Source: Clarkia xantiana subsp. parviflora (lineage: Eukaryota > Streptophyta > Magnoliopsida > Myrtales > Onagraceae). Taken from it: a stretch of DNA of 64,000 nucleotides. The notes under the pieces were generated by a model. It was given only the letters and a program-made list of their open reading frames with translations. It searched no databases and was not told the origin of the DNA. Shown here one piece after another: positions 22,640 to 33,690 of this stretch. The stretch's first letter is position 1. Every line of letters starts with the position of its first letter. The DNA is taken from NCBI GenBank assembly GCA_036873135.1, contig JAPTYO010000005.1, forward strand, positions 19,054,666 to 19,118,665, written 5' to 3'. Made by a program: the position numbers and the translations under genes.

Positions 22640-23300
22640 GTGTGTCTGTTGCCATGTATTCCTTTAGGCCCCCTTTTTGAATCATCTCTTCCACCTCTAT
22701 CTACAAGACCATGCAATTGTTGGTTTGATGCCCGCAGGTCCCATGGTACTCACACCAACCCTGTGCATCTTTCCCCAGGAAGGCCTTGCCCTCCTCCTTG
22801 CATTTTGGTAGCTCTTTTTTGAGGTAATCTTCAAAAATTTCTTCTATCTTTGCCGTGAGTGGTGTGAATTTGAAGTCTTCAACTACTTCAAATATGTTGT
22901 TGTCTTTTTCTTCTTCAAGGACCTCTTCACATTGCCCTATCTCTTTTGCGGATGCCCTGTCCAGTCTCTCTTTGAGCTCCCTCATTGTGCTTGTCATGAC
23001 CACCTCATAGAGCCCTCCATATGCTTCAACTGAGGTTGGATGCATGTTTCTATGGAAGGCCCTTACGGCCCCACTTCTTGTGATGTCCATGCTTGCACCA
23101 TAGCTGAAGAATCTCCCAAAGTAGCTTGACATGGACTCCTTTGGCATTTTCTTGATGTCGTCTATATATCGGAAACCCTTTTCAATGGAGTTCCTGGCTC
23201 TCTTTCCTTCTTCATTCTCTGGCTGCCAAGGTATGCTTGTTACCCTTACAGCCTTACTTCTCTGCTTCTTCATAGCTATTCCTTGAAAGAACTGCTTACT
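22640..23300 (-). pseudogene. Second gag-like domain (gag2) of element B
   Basis: After the protease, the same reading frame continues into a region that repeats the second half of gag. IDDIKKMPKESMSSYFGRF parallels LDDVKQENDESLVDYYTRF of gag1, followed by VRAFHRNM. A helix region follows (MRELKERLDRASAKE). Then FTPLTAKIEEIF parallels FTPLNTTPAVVL of gag1. A second knuckle, CEYHGTCGHQTNNC, has the same C-x2-H-x4-H-x4-C spacing. A nonsense codon near 22701 interrupts the C-terminal tail. Where RT would begin in other elements there is only this domain. F has the same arrangement. Likely a duplicated nucleocapsid/capsid C-terminal module; its role is unknown. Confidence 0.75.
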
Positions 23301-23939
23301 CAGGTGGAGTGTAACTCCCTTTTTCATCTTTCCCTGCCTTAGCCTTTTCATCACCTTCTCTTTGTCTTGGATGGCCCCAGTCATGACCATAGCCACAGTG
23401 TCTGACTTGTGTGATCCACGTCTCATGGAGTTGACGTAGCACTGCCTTGCAGTGCGTTGATCACCCAAGACTTCCCCAATTCCATTTTCGGTGATATACT
23501 TCAGCTTCTGATGCACGGTAGATGGAACAATTTCATATGAATTTATGGTTGTTCTTCCTAAGATCCAGTTGTAGGCTCCAAGGCTTTCAACTACCATGAG
23601 GTTGACGTTCACTCTGAGCTGTGTCCATCCCTGGCCCATGGTCACTGGCAGTGTTATCATTCCTAGGGGATAACTTGTTGCCCCCAATCAGAGGGAAGTT
23701 GACTGGTTTGATATCCGCCTTTGTTTTTCCTATCTCTTCCAGGACCCTTAGGCTTAGGAGGTCTGCGGAGCTGCCTCCATCTACCAGTATCCTTTTTACA
23801 TTGAAGTTATCGATGTCCATCGTGATGACTAAAGCATCATCGTGCGGGAAGACAATATGACTCATGTCCTTCTCCGAAAACTCAATCTTCATCTCCTCTC
23901 CTTCTCGTGGTCTCTTTCTCCACTTTGGCACTGAGCTCA
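23301..23939 (-). pseudogene. Element B protease region, frameshifted
   Basis: The catalytic motif KRILVDGGSSADLL is in the upstream frame (25131-23587). A frame change near 23685 moves the rest (ATSYPLGMITLP, YNWILGRTTIN, VHQKLKYITENGIGEV) into the downstream frame (23687-22701). It ends with the QCYVNSMRRG landmark. In A and E the acidic spacer before RT follows this point. In B the gag2 domain follows after a basic linker. The family function is cleaving the polyprotein. Confidence 0.8.
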
Positions 23940-25980
23940 GCTTGGATGCATAAACCTCCCTTGGATTGGCTGTTGGGCCACCCGATGCCACTTCTCCATG
24001 TATCATGTTTATAGTCCCCCTCTTGTTAGGTGGGGGATTATAATCTACCTTGTCTTTGCCTTTATCCTTGTGTGATGGCCTTGGTTGTGTGTCATTGCCA
24101 CCGTGATCAACAAACTGTTTCAGCTCCCCTCTTCGGATGATATTGTTGATACTTAGCTTCAAGCTAAAGCATTCGTTCGTATCATGCCCGTACGCCTCAT
24201 GGTTATCACACCATCTATCCTTGTGTGTCCCTACCATTGGGGCTCTCCATTTTCCGGGGGACAACCACAATTTCTGATTTCTCATCTCTCTCAGGACCAC
24301 TGCTGGGGTGGTGTTCAATGGTGTGAACTTGATAACATTTATTTCTCTAGCCTTCAATGGCTCACCCATCTGATTTCTTTGCTGAGGCGGACGCCATTCT
24401 TGTTGCCTTATGGGTTGAGGTGCCTGAGGTGGCTTTCCCCTATTCTGCTTTGTATTGTCCTCCTTTGCTGCCTGAATCTTGGCTTTCTTACTCACTCTGT
24501 GCCTCTCTAGGTCTATTTGAGTTTTCACTCTCCCTGCCAACTCCTCTAAGGTACTTGCAGGTTTTTTGGCCATCTTCTCTGCCAATGTGGACCCAAAGCG
24601 GCCAAGGTTCCTTATGAAGGCTCTTATAATTTCACCCTCGGTGATGTCGCCTTGTATGTCTGCTATGTTCTGGTTGAACCTTGTGTAGTAATCAACCAAA
24701 GATTCATCATTCTCTTGCTTCACATCATCTAGGGAGCCTGTACCTTTGAGCAGCTTTCTTTCTCCTAAGTATCTCTGAAGAAACTTCGCCTTTAGCTGTG
24801 CCCATGAGTGGATGCTCTCAGTAGGTAAGCTGAAAAACCAATGTGACGCCACCCCTGAAAGGGTGTTTGGGAATAAGAGTGCCTTGTAGCGGTCATCAGT
24901 TGTTCTCCCGAATAGGGAGGCTTCATGCTGCTGGATGTGCTCTAAAGGGTCTCCCTTGCCATTGTATTTTTCTATCTGTATTGTATGCAAGGAGTCTGGC
25001 ACTTTGTTCATTTCCAACTCCCTCGTGAAGGGGTGGTTTGTGTTGTCACTTAGGCAATGCAATCCGTTCCTCTTGGACTCACTCATCTTCCTTGCTATCA
25101 TAGCTTCTATCTCCTCCGGGATTATCATCACCGGCGTTGGAGTATAGTCTCTCTGATATCCTCCATAATTGTAAACTGGGCTTACCGGGATCCCTTGTCC
25201 GTGCTGGTACGGACTATAAGCGTATCCTTGATACCCCTGTTGGGGTACTTGGTAGAATTCCTACCTCCTTGGAGGTCTTGCCTGTCTATCTGCCCCCAGC
25301 GGGGTGTATGCTCTGGCTTCCTGCTGTGGTTGATATTGCCTTGGAGGCACATATTGTTGACTTCCCTCTGGGGGTGGCCCTTGCGCTTCTCTCCTTTGTT
25401 CTTCTCGCTGCCCTGTTGGAGGGTGCGAGTAGTGTTCTTCTTCTGGGACTTGTTCTTCCTCGTGAACTTCTTCTTCTTCATGCAGGTGTTGCCTTCCCTG
25501 CCTGTTCCTCAGAGTCTCTCTATAGGCTAGCAGCTCATCCAATGCGCTCATCAATCCCGGAGTCACTGTCTGTGCTCCTTGCGAGTATGCGGGCTTTGTG
25601 TTGGTTGTGTGGGCGCGATTGTCGTTCCTTTGAGCCGGCATTCCATATGGATACCCTTGAGGTTGTGCCTCATCGTAGTACCCCTGTGGAGGTGCCTTGT
25701 ATTGGGATGGCACTCCTTGTTGCCCCCTGTCTCTGTGGCCTCCTAGCCAATGGAGTTGAAGCTGTGGAAGACTCAGCCCCAGCAGAGCGTGAAGGTCCTC
25801 ATCTCTGATTGTTAGGCTGGGGGGCCTGTGGGGCTACCTGAGGCTCTGGGTGTGCAGGCTGTTTATCTGGGTTAGGCTGCCTTGCTGGAGGTATAGGCTG
25901 TCTCTCTTGCCTATTGCCCCCAGGTGGGCGATTATCTCTAGACGCTAAGCTGTTCGTCATCGCTCTCATGATTGCCAGGC
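23940..25980 (-). pseudogene. Element B gag (gag1)
   Basis: The main frame is 25131-23587. It has capsid motifs HWFFSLPTESIHSWAQLKAK, RYLGERKLLKG and LDDVKQENDESLVDYYTRF, then GEIIRAFIRNLG. A Gln/Pro/Lys-rich linker, FTPLNTTPAVVL and the knuckle CDNHEAYGHDTNEC follow, then MIHGEVASGG just before protease. The N-terminal part (25713-25261) has VTPGLMSALDELLAYRETL and a Gln/Pro/Glu-rich tract, and it is separated by a stop near 25260. The segment 25714-25980 is in broken frames. F gag matches it in order. Capsid formation is the family role. Confidence 0.85.
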
Positions 25981-25988
25981 TTTCTATT

Positions 25989-26009
25989 CGAATCCCACGG
26001 ACGGCGCCA
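25989..26009 (-). other. Element B primer-binding site
   Basis: The minus strand reads TGGCGCCGTCCGTGGGATTC plus one base, two bases inside the 5' LTR. E (53621-53641) differs by about one base. The start fits tRNA-Asp; the middle fits less well. Confidence 0.75.
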
Positions 26010-26011
26010 AG

Positions 26012-26753
26012 TGTTAAGTTATAAGGTCTGAGTCAACGGGTCGCTAACTTAGAACTTATCTCCCACTAATATGATGTCGGGTTCTGTGCTTCTCGGGTTC
26101 AGTCACTTTGCTCTGTGTCCTTCTGTTCTCTTTGTCTCTTTCTTCTCGGGGTCCTGCACAAAATGCAGTATCAAGCACGGAGGGGGGGGGGGGTTGTGGT
26201 GGTGCTTGATGAACCCTCTCCGATGCGTAAGTCAGTACGTCCATTTTAGAGAGATAAAGTCTAAAGTCTAGAGAGAAGCTAGAGCTAAAATTGCATAAGT
26301 AGCCAAGATGATCAAATGAATGATGGAAGGGTTGTATTTATAGGCAACGGTGTCATTAAGGTGACTTAATGACATCGTTAACCTTTAAACACAATTAATT
26401 AGTCCTTGATCACATAATTAAAACCTTAAAGCATGGAGAGGTTGGCGGAAATAATCTAAGTGTGGGAGTCGGGAAACGGTGCCAGGGCCCTTGGGGGCGG
26501 AGAGAAAATCCGACCCCTAAGGGTAGGGGTTCGGTGTGGCCACCCAGCTCCTCCCTAGGGGAGATGGGTTGGCCAACCCGATCTCACCTAGGTGAGTTCG
26601 ATGCGTGGCACGGACGAATATTTTTGCCTCGTCCGGACCGTTGGTGTTTCGGCGGGGTGTTCGGGTCAAAGTTTCGATTTACAATCATTAACGGGGTGAT
26701 AAAAATAAAACGATTCGGAAGTTAACGGGTTCAAATTTGGTGTATATCCATCA
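26012..26753 (-). repeat. Element B 5' LTR (742 bp)
   Basis: It pairs with 16222-17022. The ends are TGATGGATAT (next to the right target duplication) and CTTAACA (next to the primer-binding site). The minus-strand TATA box is near 26334-26344. The leader motif lies at 26169-26226. The U3 palindrome array here has one unit (about 26560-26600), against three in the other LTR. Confidence 0.9.
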
Positions 26754-28867
26754 CATTTCAAAAGTAATTTTGCACTTAAAAGTAATTTAGACGAAAACTA
26801 TAGCGTTTGTTACTAAACGCTCAAAGTGCTTTTTTTTCCTTTTAAAAGCCACTTTTGGGAAAAAAAAAAAAAAACTTTTGTCATAGTTTTAAATTTATTT
26901 GGATACTTAAAAAGTTTTATAAACCCTAACTACCATTGAATAAAAATGTACATCTTCATAAACTTAACATTAATTTTTCTTATATATTAAAATAAATATA
27001 TATTTAATCAATTAGAAGCAAATGTTATTATTATATACGATAATATTTATATTATTATAATAATGTATTAACATTAAAGAAATACAAATTGTTGAATATA
27101 TTATATATATATATATTTTATATAATATATATATTAAATATATTGATCAATAAAATAGTTTATACAATATATATGTATATTGATGTGTATAAAAATATAT
27201 AGACACTAAATAATGAATTAGTATATAAATAATTTACATATTATATTCGACAACACTCTGGTAAGGGTTGAAAGAGGCGAGCTGAATATCTATCAAACTC
27301 GACGTGCTTCGATTAAAAGTACCGAGCTCTAACTCGGTCGAGCTCAAAACTCTAAACCCGACTCACATATAAGCTCGACAGAATCAAGTTGGACTCTACT
27401 CAATTCGTAGCATAATAAGCTAGTATTTCTTATGACTACCAACCTCAACTTGACACAGATTCTCATTATACATCACAATAGGTTGGTATTTCTCATGACT
27501 ACAATAATCGAGCTCGACTCAAATTCGGATAAATTATGTATATTATAAATATCCATTAGGCTCGTAACTACTTTCGAGTATTATCAAGCTCGAGCTCGAA
27601 ATACCTAAAAGCTCCACTTGAGTTCGACCCGAAATTTTCCTAGTTGAATTCGAGTTTTGATAGATTCGATTCCGAGTATCTCGCGAGTAGTTTGATTCTA
27701 TTATACCCCTATAAGTGACAATGACGATGACAATGGAGATGACGATAGATCAACAAATATTAAAACAGTGCAGATGTCAAATTTATATGATAAAATATTA
27801 TTGTTATTCTTTATTTTAGAATATTAGGTATCTTAATAAATTTTTATCTTTATTAAAATCTTGCATTTTAATATATTACATTTATATAAAAAAAAAAAAA
27901 ACTAGATATATATAATAGAAATGAACCATATTGTACAAATATTTGAAAAAATAACATATTTAGGTAATAAATTATATGATGTATTTATTATATAATTTAC
28001 TAATGACTAAATATGTGGTCAAAATATATTTTTAGCTATTACCAAACATATATTTGAGAAAAAAAAAACTTTATAATCCAAATTTAAAATATTACTTTTT
28101 TAAAAATTAATTGTATTAGCCTTTGTTTTAGTTTTTTTAGTTTTTTTTTTTTTTTTTAAACCCAAGCTAACACTGTATTAGGCTCTCTCTTTCTCCCTCT
28201 CTGCATCACTTTATCAAATTATTTCATTCTCCAGCCAAAAGCACCATCCTAGGAGTAAAAAAATTAAGGCGTTTACATGGACTTAAATGTGAGATTACTT
28301 GAGATGTGAGATTACAAGTAATATGAGCTACGTAATGTAATGTTAGATTACAGTATTTGGTTGTTCTGTAATGTGGAATGTAATGTTAGATTACAGTGTT
28401 TGATATGTGTTCTAATGTGCATTGTAATGGGACTTTTTTCTTATTATATTAATCTACATGAGATTATATTATATCTTAATATGATAAGGTTCAAAAGAAT
28501 ATATATTTTGACAACAACTAACTTATTAAAGACTATGTGTGTGGTTAATACTTTAGTCATTTATGAATTCGAAATACTAAATATTTACAATCAATATGCA
28601 CTACTACAATTCTATTAATTAAAACATTATATAGGGTTGTATAAGATAATTTTTATAAAAAAAATGCAACGAAAAAGACTTACTCATTTTATACCAACAT
28701 CATGTGCATTATTATTTAGTATAATAACGAGTTTGAGGTATATAAAAACAAAAACGTTAATAATAATAACAATATTATTATCATAATAAACTATAAAGAT
28801 AATACAAAATATTTTATTTCTTTAATAAACAATAATAAAATAATAACATTCCGTAAGAGGAGGGGTC
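26754..28867. other. AT-rich flank with microsatellites, no gene seen
   Basis: Begins with the right copy of the B target duplication (26754-26758). It holds AT-rich runs (for example 27095-27180), a degenerate stretch rich in gagctcgactc-like words (27270-27700), and poly-A/T tracts. I recognise no coding frame. At 28280-28430 short words ending in gattacagt recur (see findings). Confidence 0.55.
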
Positions 28868-29461
28868 TGTAGGATATTATGGGGATAGTTACTACGGACA
28901 AGAAATACGTGTACATGCCAGGTAACTAATTACGCAGCGTAATAGGGACACATACCAGTTTCTCATTTGCCGTAGTCCCAAAATCTTCTGGGAAATCACG
29001 ATCCACCAGCAGGATCCTGTAGTGATTCTTGTTAAGGAATCGCCTACGAGGATTGTCTCCACAGCAAAACCTCTTGTCGATTACTCGCGGGGATGAATCT
29101 CTTGGGTAATTTCTCAAATCAGTATGGCACCTCCTTGGTGGCAGGTTCGTCCGAATTAGCTAATATAGGGAGGAATGATTTATTTGTCTCAACACTTAGA
29201 AGAAATGAGTGATTAACTATTAAGTCTAAAATTATCCTGACACCCCCTATTTATTGGAGGAGGTGGGAAAATCTCACATCTTTAATTACAAGTTTCGGCC
29301 GGTCTAAAAAATAGAGGGGAGACTCAATTTTAGGCCTCCCATGTAAATTGAGATTTTATGCCCAGCCCAAAATTCCTAATTCGATATTACCCAATTAGCT
29401 TAACTGTTGGGCTTATATTAAAGGGCTCCTATTACGGCGACCCATTCACCAAATGCCAACA
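28868..29461 (-). repeat. Copia C4 3' LTR (594 bp)
   Basis: The reverse complement starts TGTTGGCATTTGG and ends CCTACA. It matches the C1 LTR (14916-15506) along its length, including a TATA-like box (ccaataaatagg on the minus strand) and the block ending gcgtaattag. Copia 3' non-coding sequence adjoins it at 29462, so it is the element's 3' LTR. Confidence 0.85.
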
Positions 29462-30109
29462 TCTCCAACTCGCCGGAATGGGAGGGTTCCTGTTAATATG
29501 TTGTCAACCAACACATCAACATATATCCTTCGATCCATGCCCTGCTTCGGAATAGTTCACACGAGTTTTGTCGTGCGAGCAGCAGACACAACTAACATCA
29601 TGCTACTCATCTGTTAAAAGTGTTATAGCGTCCGCGGAATGTTGATTCCAAACATGTGATAAACCTGTAATCATATATGTGTCGCGTTGTATCACTGGTC
29701 AACTATTATTTTCCAATTGCCTAGATTCCACATAGGAACTTCTCCAAGTCATCCGCACAAGTATTCAGAACCTTCAAAAAATATCCGATTGGTGGCCACC
29801 TAGTGAATACAAGAGTCGGAGAATTATAGGTGAACTTGACCATCCCCATCGCTCATACTCTTAGTCAAACTCTACCGGATCTCAAAACACGGTCACTAGG
29901 CCTTTTTGTTCAGCACTGCGTTCGTACGCCTGGAAGCGACTATTGAGTTTGACCTTAGATAAGAGTTCTGAGTGCGTAAGGATACTTCGGGTGCTCCATA
30001 TTTAAGCACCCATGATCAGTCACACGCTCAAGGCGAAGAAGTTTGCGCCCATTCGAATCGCAAGGATTCTACCTAGCACAACCGAGCCTGACCCTGTGGT
30101 CGAATGTGG
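29462..30109 (-). other. Copia C4 3' non-coding region, cut by gypsy D
   Basis: It matches the reverse complement of C1 14275-14915, for example around ggtggccacc and the tgttcagcactgcgttcgta block. The match stops at 30109, where gypsy D begins. The rest of this copia probably resumes at about 42500 (C3), same strand. Confidence 0.75.
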
Positions 30110-30956
30110 TGATGGATATGTGCCCAATTCGAGTTCGTATTTATATTTCGGGCCTCGTAAACACGTCAAAAATCACATCACGGCTTCAAAAACGTCTCCC
30201 AAGGGTAAAAACGGTCCGGAAGCGCGTTACGCGCGTCCGGACCAGACCTCCGGATTGCACGAAGCAATCCGGACGTCCGGATTGCACGGCAAGCCGGACC
30301 TCGCCGAATTGTCCAAATTCGACGAGGTCCGGATTGCATTACGGGTATTGCGCGATTACCGTTTACGCGATTACCGTTACGTGTAGAGAAGTCAAGTTCG
30401 CGCGTTGCCAATATGGATGACGGTTACCGCTTGCTTTCGAACCGTCATTAAACCGCTTTAAAACCGGGTTCGGTCCCAAGGAAGCCTATAAATAGGAGGC
30501 CTTGGCCACCCATTTTCACACATCCTCTCATTTGCCCAACTTTGGTATTTTGAGCTCTGACTTCTCTCTAGAAATATTTTCTCTCTCTAAGATTACCTTT
30601 TTAGCCCTATAGTGACTTAGGCATCGGAGAGGGCTCCACTAGCACCACCCCCCTCTCCGTGCTAGTACTGGCCCTTCGTGCAGGAATCGACGCCGCGGAC
30701 GCTCGGACTCGTGCACAGACCACCGTCTCCCGAGACTCAGACGCCTCCTGAGACACAACCGCCTTTTGAGACTCAGATGCCTCCTGAGACACAACCGCCT
30801 TTCGAGACACAGACTTTTCCGAGACTTAGCGTTAAGACCGAACACTCGTCACCGATCAGGGCGAAAACCTCTTTCAGACGAAGGGTGACTGCCCAAAACC
30901 CGCTCAACCACTCAGACAGACGCGTCCACACAACTCAGTTCATCCAGGACGCAACA
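30110..30956 (+). repeat. Element D1 5' LTR (847 bp)
   Basis: It starts TGATGGATATGTGCCC, where copia sequence stops, and ends GCAACA two bases before the primer-binding site. A TATA box (cctataaatagg, near 30488) and the leader motif with interleaved complementary segments (30625-30666) are inside. A direct-repeat region around tccggattgc (30240-30330) is longer by about 28 bp than in the D2 LTR. Confidence 0.9.
30625..30666 (+). promoter_or_regulatory. Interleaved complementary leader motif in D LTR
   Basis: Segments a (30625-30633) and a' (30651-30659) are perfectly complementary over 9 bp. Segments b (30638-30644) and b' (30660-30666) are complementary over 7 bp. The order is a-b-a'-b', so the helices are interleaved: either a pseudoknot or two alternative hairpins. 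Equivalent sites lie at 40368-40410, 26169-26226, 45485-45533, 53811-53854 and 60545-60591. Confidence 0.65.
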
Positions 30957-30957
30957 T

Positions 30958-30980
30958 TGGCGCCGTCTCCGGGAATCGAA
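30958..30980 (+). other. Element D1 primer-binding site
   Basis: TGGCGCCGTCTCCGGGAATC plus the following bases agrees at about 20 of 23 positions with the complement of the 3' end I expect for plant tRNA-Asp. It is the best tRNA-Asp fit among the gypsy elements here. Confidence 0.75.
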
Positions 30981-31004
30981 AAAAAGCTACCATACCGCAA
31001 AGTC

Positions 31005-31898
31005 ATGACGAGTGATCACAACGCTCTCAATAATGCCAATCCGTCAGAAACCAGGAAGCGCCTTAGACGGCGTAAAAAGTCTATGATGTCTCCCGTGCCA
31101 GCAAGCAGTGTGCCATCCGCACAGCACGACCCAAAATTTCCAGGCATCCACGTGATACATGAAGGCTTTGGCGCAGGAGGCGAAACGTCATACGAAAGAG
31201 AAATATACGCTTCCCTGATGATCCATGAGTCCAAAGGCAGTCAACAAGGAGACGTTGTCATAGAAGACGGCATTGGCTTTTCTTCAGAAGACAAGTCGCA
31301 CATAACATTTCCGCATAATGACGCCTTGGTCATGACCATGACAATCGACGGCATGGACATCAAGCGTATCTTGGTCGACGGAGGAAGTTCGCCCAACATC
31401 TTCACAAAATACGTCATCCTAGCTCTGGGGAGAAAGAAGAATGTCAACAGAATGAATTCACCCTTAGTGGGATTCATGGAAGATGCAAGTTACCCATTGG
31501 GATCCATAACACTGCCAGTTATACTGGGAGAAGGCAACTCACGTCTCCAAATAGAAGTACCATTTGTGGTAGTGCAAAAGCTTGACGCATACAATGGTAT
31601 CTTAGGATACGCAACCATGAATGCGTGGGGAATGGTGCCATCAACGGCACACCAGAAGATCAAATTCCCAACTGCAGCCGGAATCGGTGAAGTCAAAGGA
31701 GACCAGCTGTTATCAAAGGATTGTTACAATGTGGCAATTTAAAATAACGTCAAGCCAAACAAGGATGACATGCCCATCATTGATGATGATCCAAGAGAAG
31801 GTCGTGCCCGACCGGCCCCAGTAGAAGAGTTAAAGCAAATAAAGATCGAAGAGCCAGACAGAATGGTCCAAATTGGAGCATCCTTGTAAGAAGATGAA
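31005..31898 (+). pseudogene. Element D1 leader peptide and protease
   Basis: The ATG at 31005 follows the primer-binding site by about 25 bp. About 45 basic, Ser/Pro-rich residues lead to VIHEGFGAGGETS, then DALVMTMTIDGMDIKRILV with the catalytic DGGSS. YNGILGYATMNAWGMVPS and GIGEVKGDQ follow, as in retroviral-type proteases. A stop at 31740-31742 ends the frame and another lies at 31888-31890. Both are also present in D2. No gag precedes the protease. Confidence 0.8.
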
Positions 31899-33290
31899 GT
31901 GATAGAAATCACAGCACTCCTCAAAGAGTACAAAGAGTTATTCGCATGGTCACCAAGCGACATGCCCAGAATAAGCGCAGACGTCATTTCCCATAAGCTC
32001 AACATCAAGCCGGGAACTCGGGCAATAGCCCAGAAACTTCGACCCCTCGGGGGCAACAAGAAACTGGCAATCAGAGAAGAAGTGGGAAGACTGCTTGACG
32101 CAGGATTCATTGAAGAATCAAGATACCAAACATGGGTGGCAAACCCGGTGTTGGTACCTAAATCAAGTGGCAAATTAAGAATATGCATCGATTACTGAGA
32201 TCTCAACAACGCATGCCCAAAGGATTCATACCCTCTCCCAAGAATCGACCAACTAATCGATGCCACCGCCGGCCATGAATTAATGTCCGTAATGGATGCA
32301 TACTCAGGATACAACCAGATCCGATGTTGAAAGATGATGCACCGCATACTGCATTCTATGCAGATAGCGAAATATACAACTACACGGTGATGCCATTCGG
32401 CTTGATCAATGCGGGAGCAACATACCAACGAATGGTCAATACCATCTTCGGCGATCTAATCGGAACGAAAATGGAGGCATACGTGGATGACATGGTCGTG
32501 AAGTCAACCAAAAGGCGCAACCATGTTTACGACCTACGATCAATCTTCAAAAGAATTCGTGAATATCAAGTCCGCCTGAATCCAACAAAGTGTGCTTTCG
32601 GTGTACAATCAGGGAAAATCCTGGGATTCATGGTGAGCCAGAGAGGAATAGAGGCTAACCTAGAGAAGGTGCGGGAAATTGAAGAAATGGAGTCCCCAAA
32701 GAAACATAAGGAAGTCCAGCAACTAAATGGCCGTCTAGCAGCTTTAAACAGATTCCTTGCCAGGATAGGCGACAAGGCACTCCCTTTCTTTGAAGTCTTG
32801 CGCGCAAATAAGAAGTTTGAATGGACACCAGTATGTGAAGAGGCCTTCCATCAATTAAAACAACACTTGCACACACTGCCAGCATTGGTAAAACCGATAC
32901 AAGGCGAACCCTTATTCCTGTACATATCGGTGAGCAACACGGCAGTCAGCTCAGTCCTTGTCAAACAAAAAGGGACTACCCAACTCCCAGTATACTAGGT
33001 AAGCAAGATACTCACAAAGTACGAGATAAACTACATGCCAATCGAGAAATACCTGTACGCTCTTATAATAGCAGCAAGGAAACTGAGGCCATACTTCCAC
33101 GCACACGAAGTAACAATCTTAACAGACCAACCCCTGAAGCACATCCTGTCAAAACCAAACATGTCAGGAAAGCTAACAAAGTGGTCGGTGGAGTTAAGTG
33201 AATTCCACATTCATTTTGCTCCTCGAACGGCAATAAAGGGGCAAGCATTGGCCGACTTCATTGCAGAATTCACCGGTATAACACCCGAGA
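31899..33290 (+). pseudogene. Element D1 reverse transcriptase and first RNase H
   Basis: RT motifs are in order: FAWSPSDMPRIS, TWVANPVLVPKSSGK, a stop at 32196, then DLNNACPKDSYPLPRID and MDAYSGYNQI. A frame loss near 32325 moves to MPFGLINAGATYQRM, YVDDMVV, LNPTKCAFGV and GKILGFM. The RNase H part (FFEVLRANKKFEW, TDQPLKHIL) is interrupted by a stop near 32996. The stop at 32196 and the frame loss also occur in D2. Confidence 0.85.
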
Positions 33291-33293
33291 CAG

Positions 33294-33690
33294 ATGCCCA
33301 AGTCGGACCTCAACAAATCAAAGAACATACCCGAAGTATGGCAAATGTACACCGACGGATCTTCAAATGTAGGAGGATCAGGTGCCGGATTCCTCCTGAT
33401 ACCACCCGACGGATCCAATCCATTGAAGTATGCTCTAAACTTAACATTTAGAGCAACAAACAACGAGGCGGAGTACGAGGCATTGATAACTGGCTTAAGA
33501 ATTACAAAAGGTGTTGGAGTTAAACACCTAAGAGTGAAGTGCGATTCGCAGTTAGTCGTCAATCAAGTTAAAGGCGAATACGCGGCAAAGTCAGAAAATA
33601 TGCAAAATACCTGGGGCAAGCAAAAGACCTATCACAAGCTTCGATACCTTCGACATCACCGCGGTGCCTAGAGAAGAAAATCAAGAGGCT
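33294..33690 (+). pseudogene. Element D1 second RNase H
   Basis: The frame 33294-33671 has QMYTDGSSNVGGSGAGFLL, FRATNNEAEYEALI and VKCDSQLVVNQVKGEY, the signatures of the additional RNase H of Tat elements. It reaches the integrase segment with a frame change near 33600-33664. Confidence 0.8.

Larger units (their letters stand above)
16222..26753 (-). mobile_element. Element B: gag-protease-gag2 Retand-type element without RT or integrase
   Basis: Two LTRs (16222-17022 and 26012-26753) and a perfect 5-bp target duplication (CATTT) bound a complete insertion. On the minus strand the order is 5' LTR, primer-binding site, gag (about 25713-23940), protease (23940-23400), a second gag-like domain (about 23200-22640), a tandem array (22350-21360), an antisense spliced gene (plus, about 18499-20928), polypurine tract and 3' LTR. 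No reverse transcriptase, RNase H or integrase motif occurs in any frame, and there is no room for them. B shares its LTRs, 3' region, antisense gene and array with the gag-less element E. Confidence 0.9.

Noticed and set aside
27270..27700. Stretch rich in gagctcgactc words as a named repeat
   Set aside because: Degenerate, without clear borders or terminal repeats; not enough to name a family.
30625..30666. Calling the leader motif a proven pseudoknot
   Set aside because: There is no linker between a' and b', so full formation of both helices is sterically doubtful. Reported as interleaved pairing instead.
30678..31004. Start of D pol inside the LTR
   Set aside because: The open frame runs through the LTR end and primer-binding site; the protein part with motifs starts after the primer site, so ATG 31005 was preferred.
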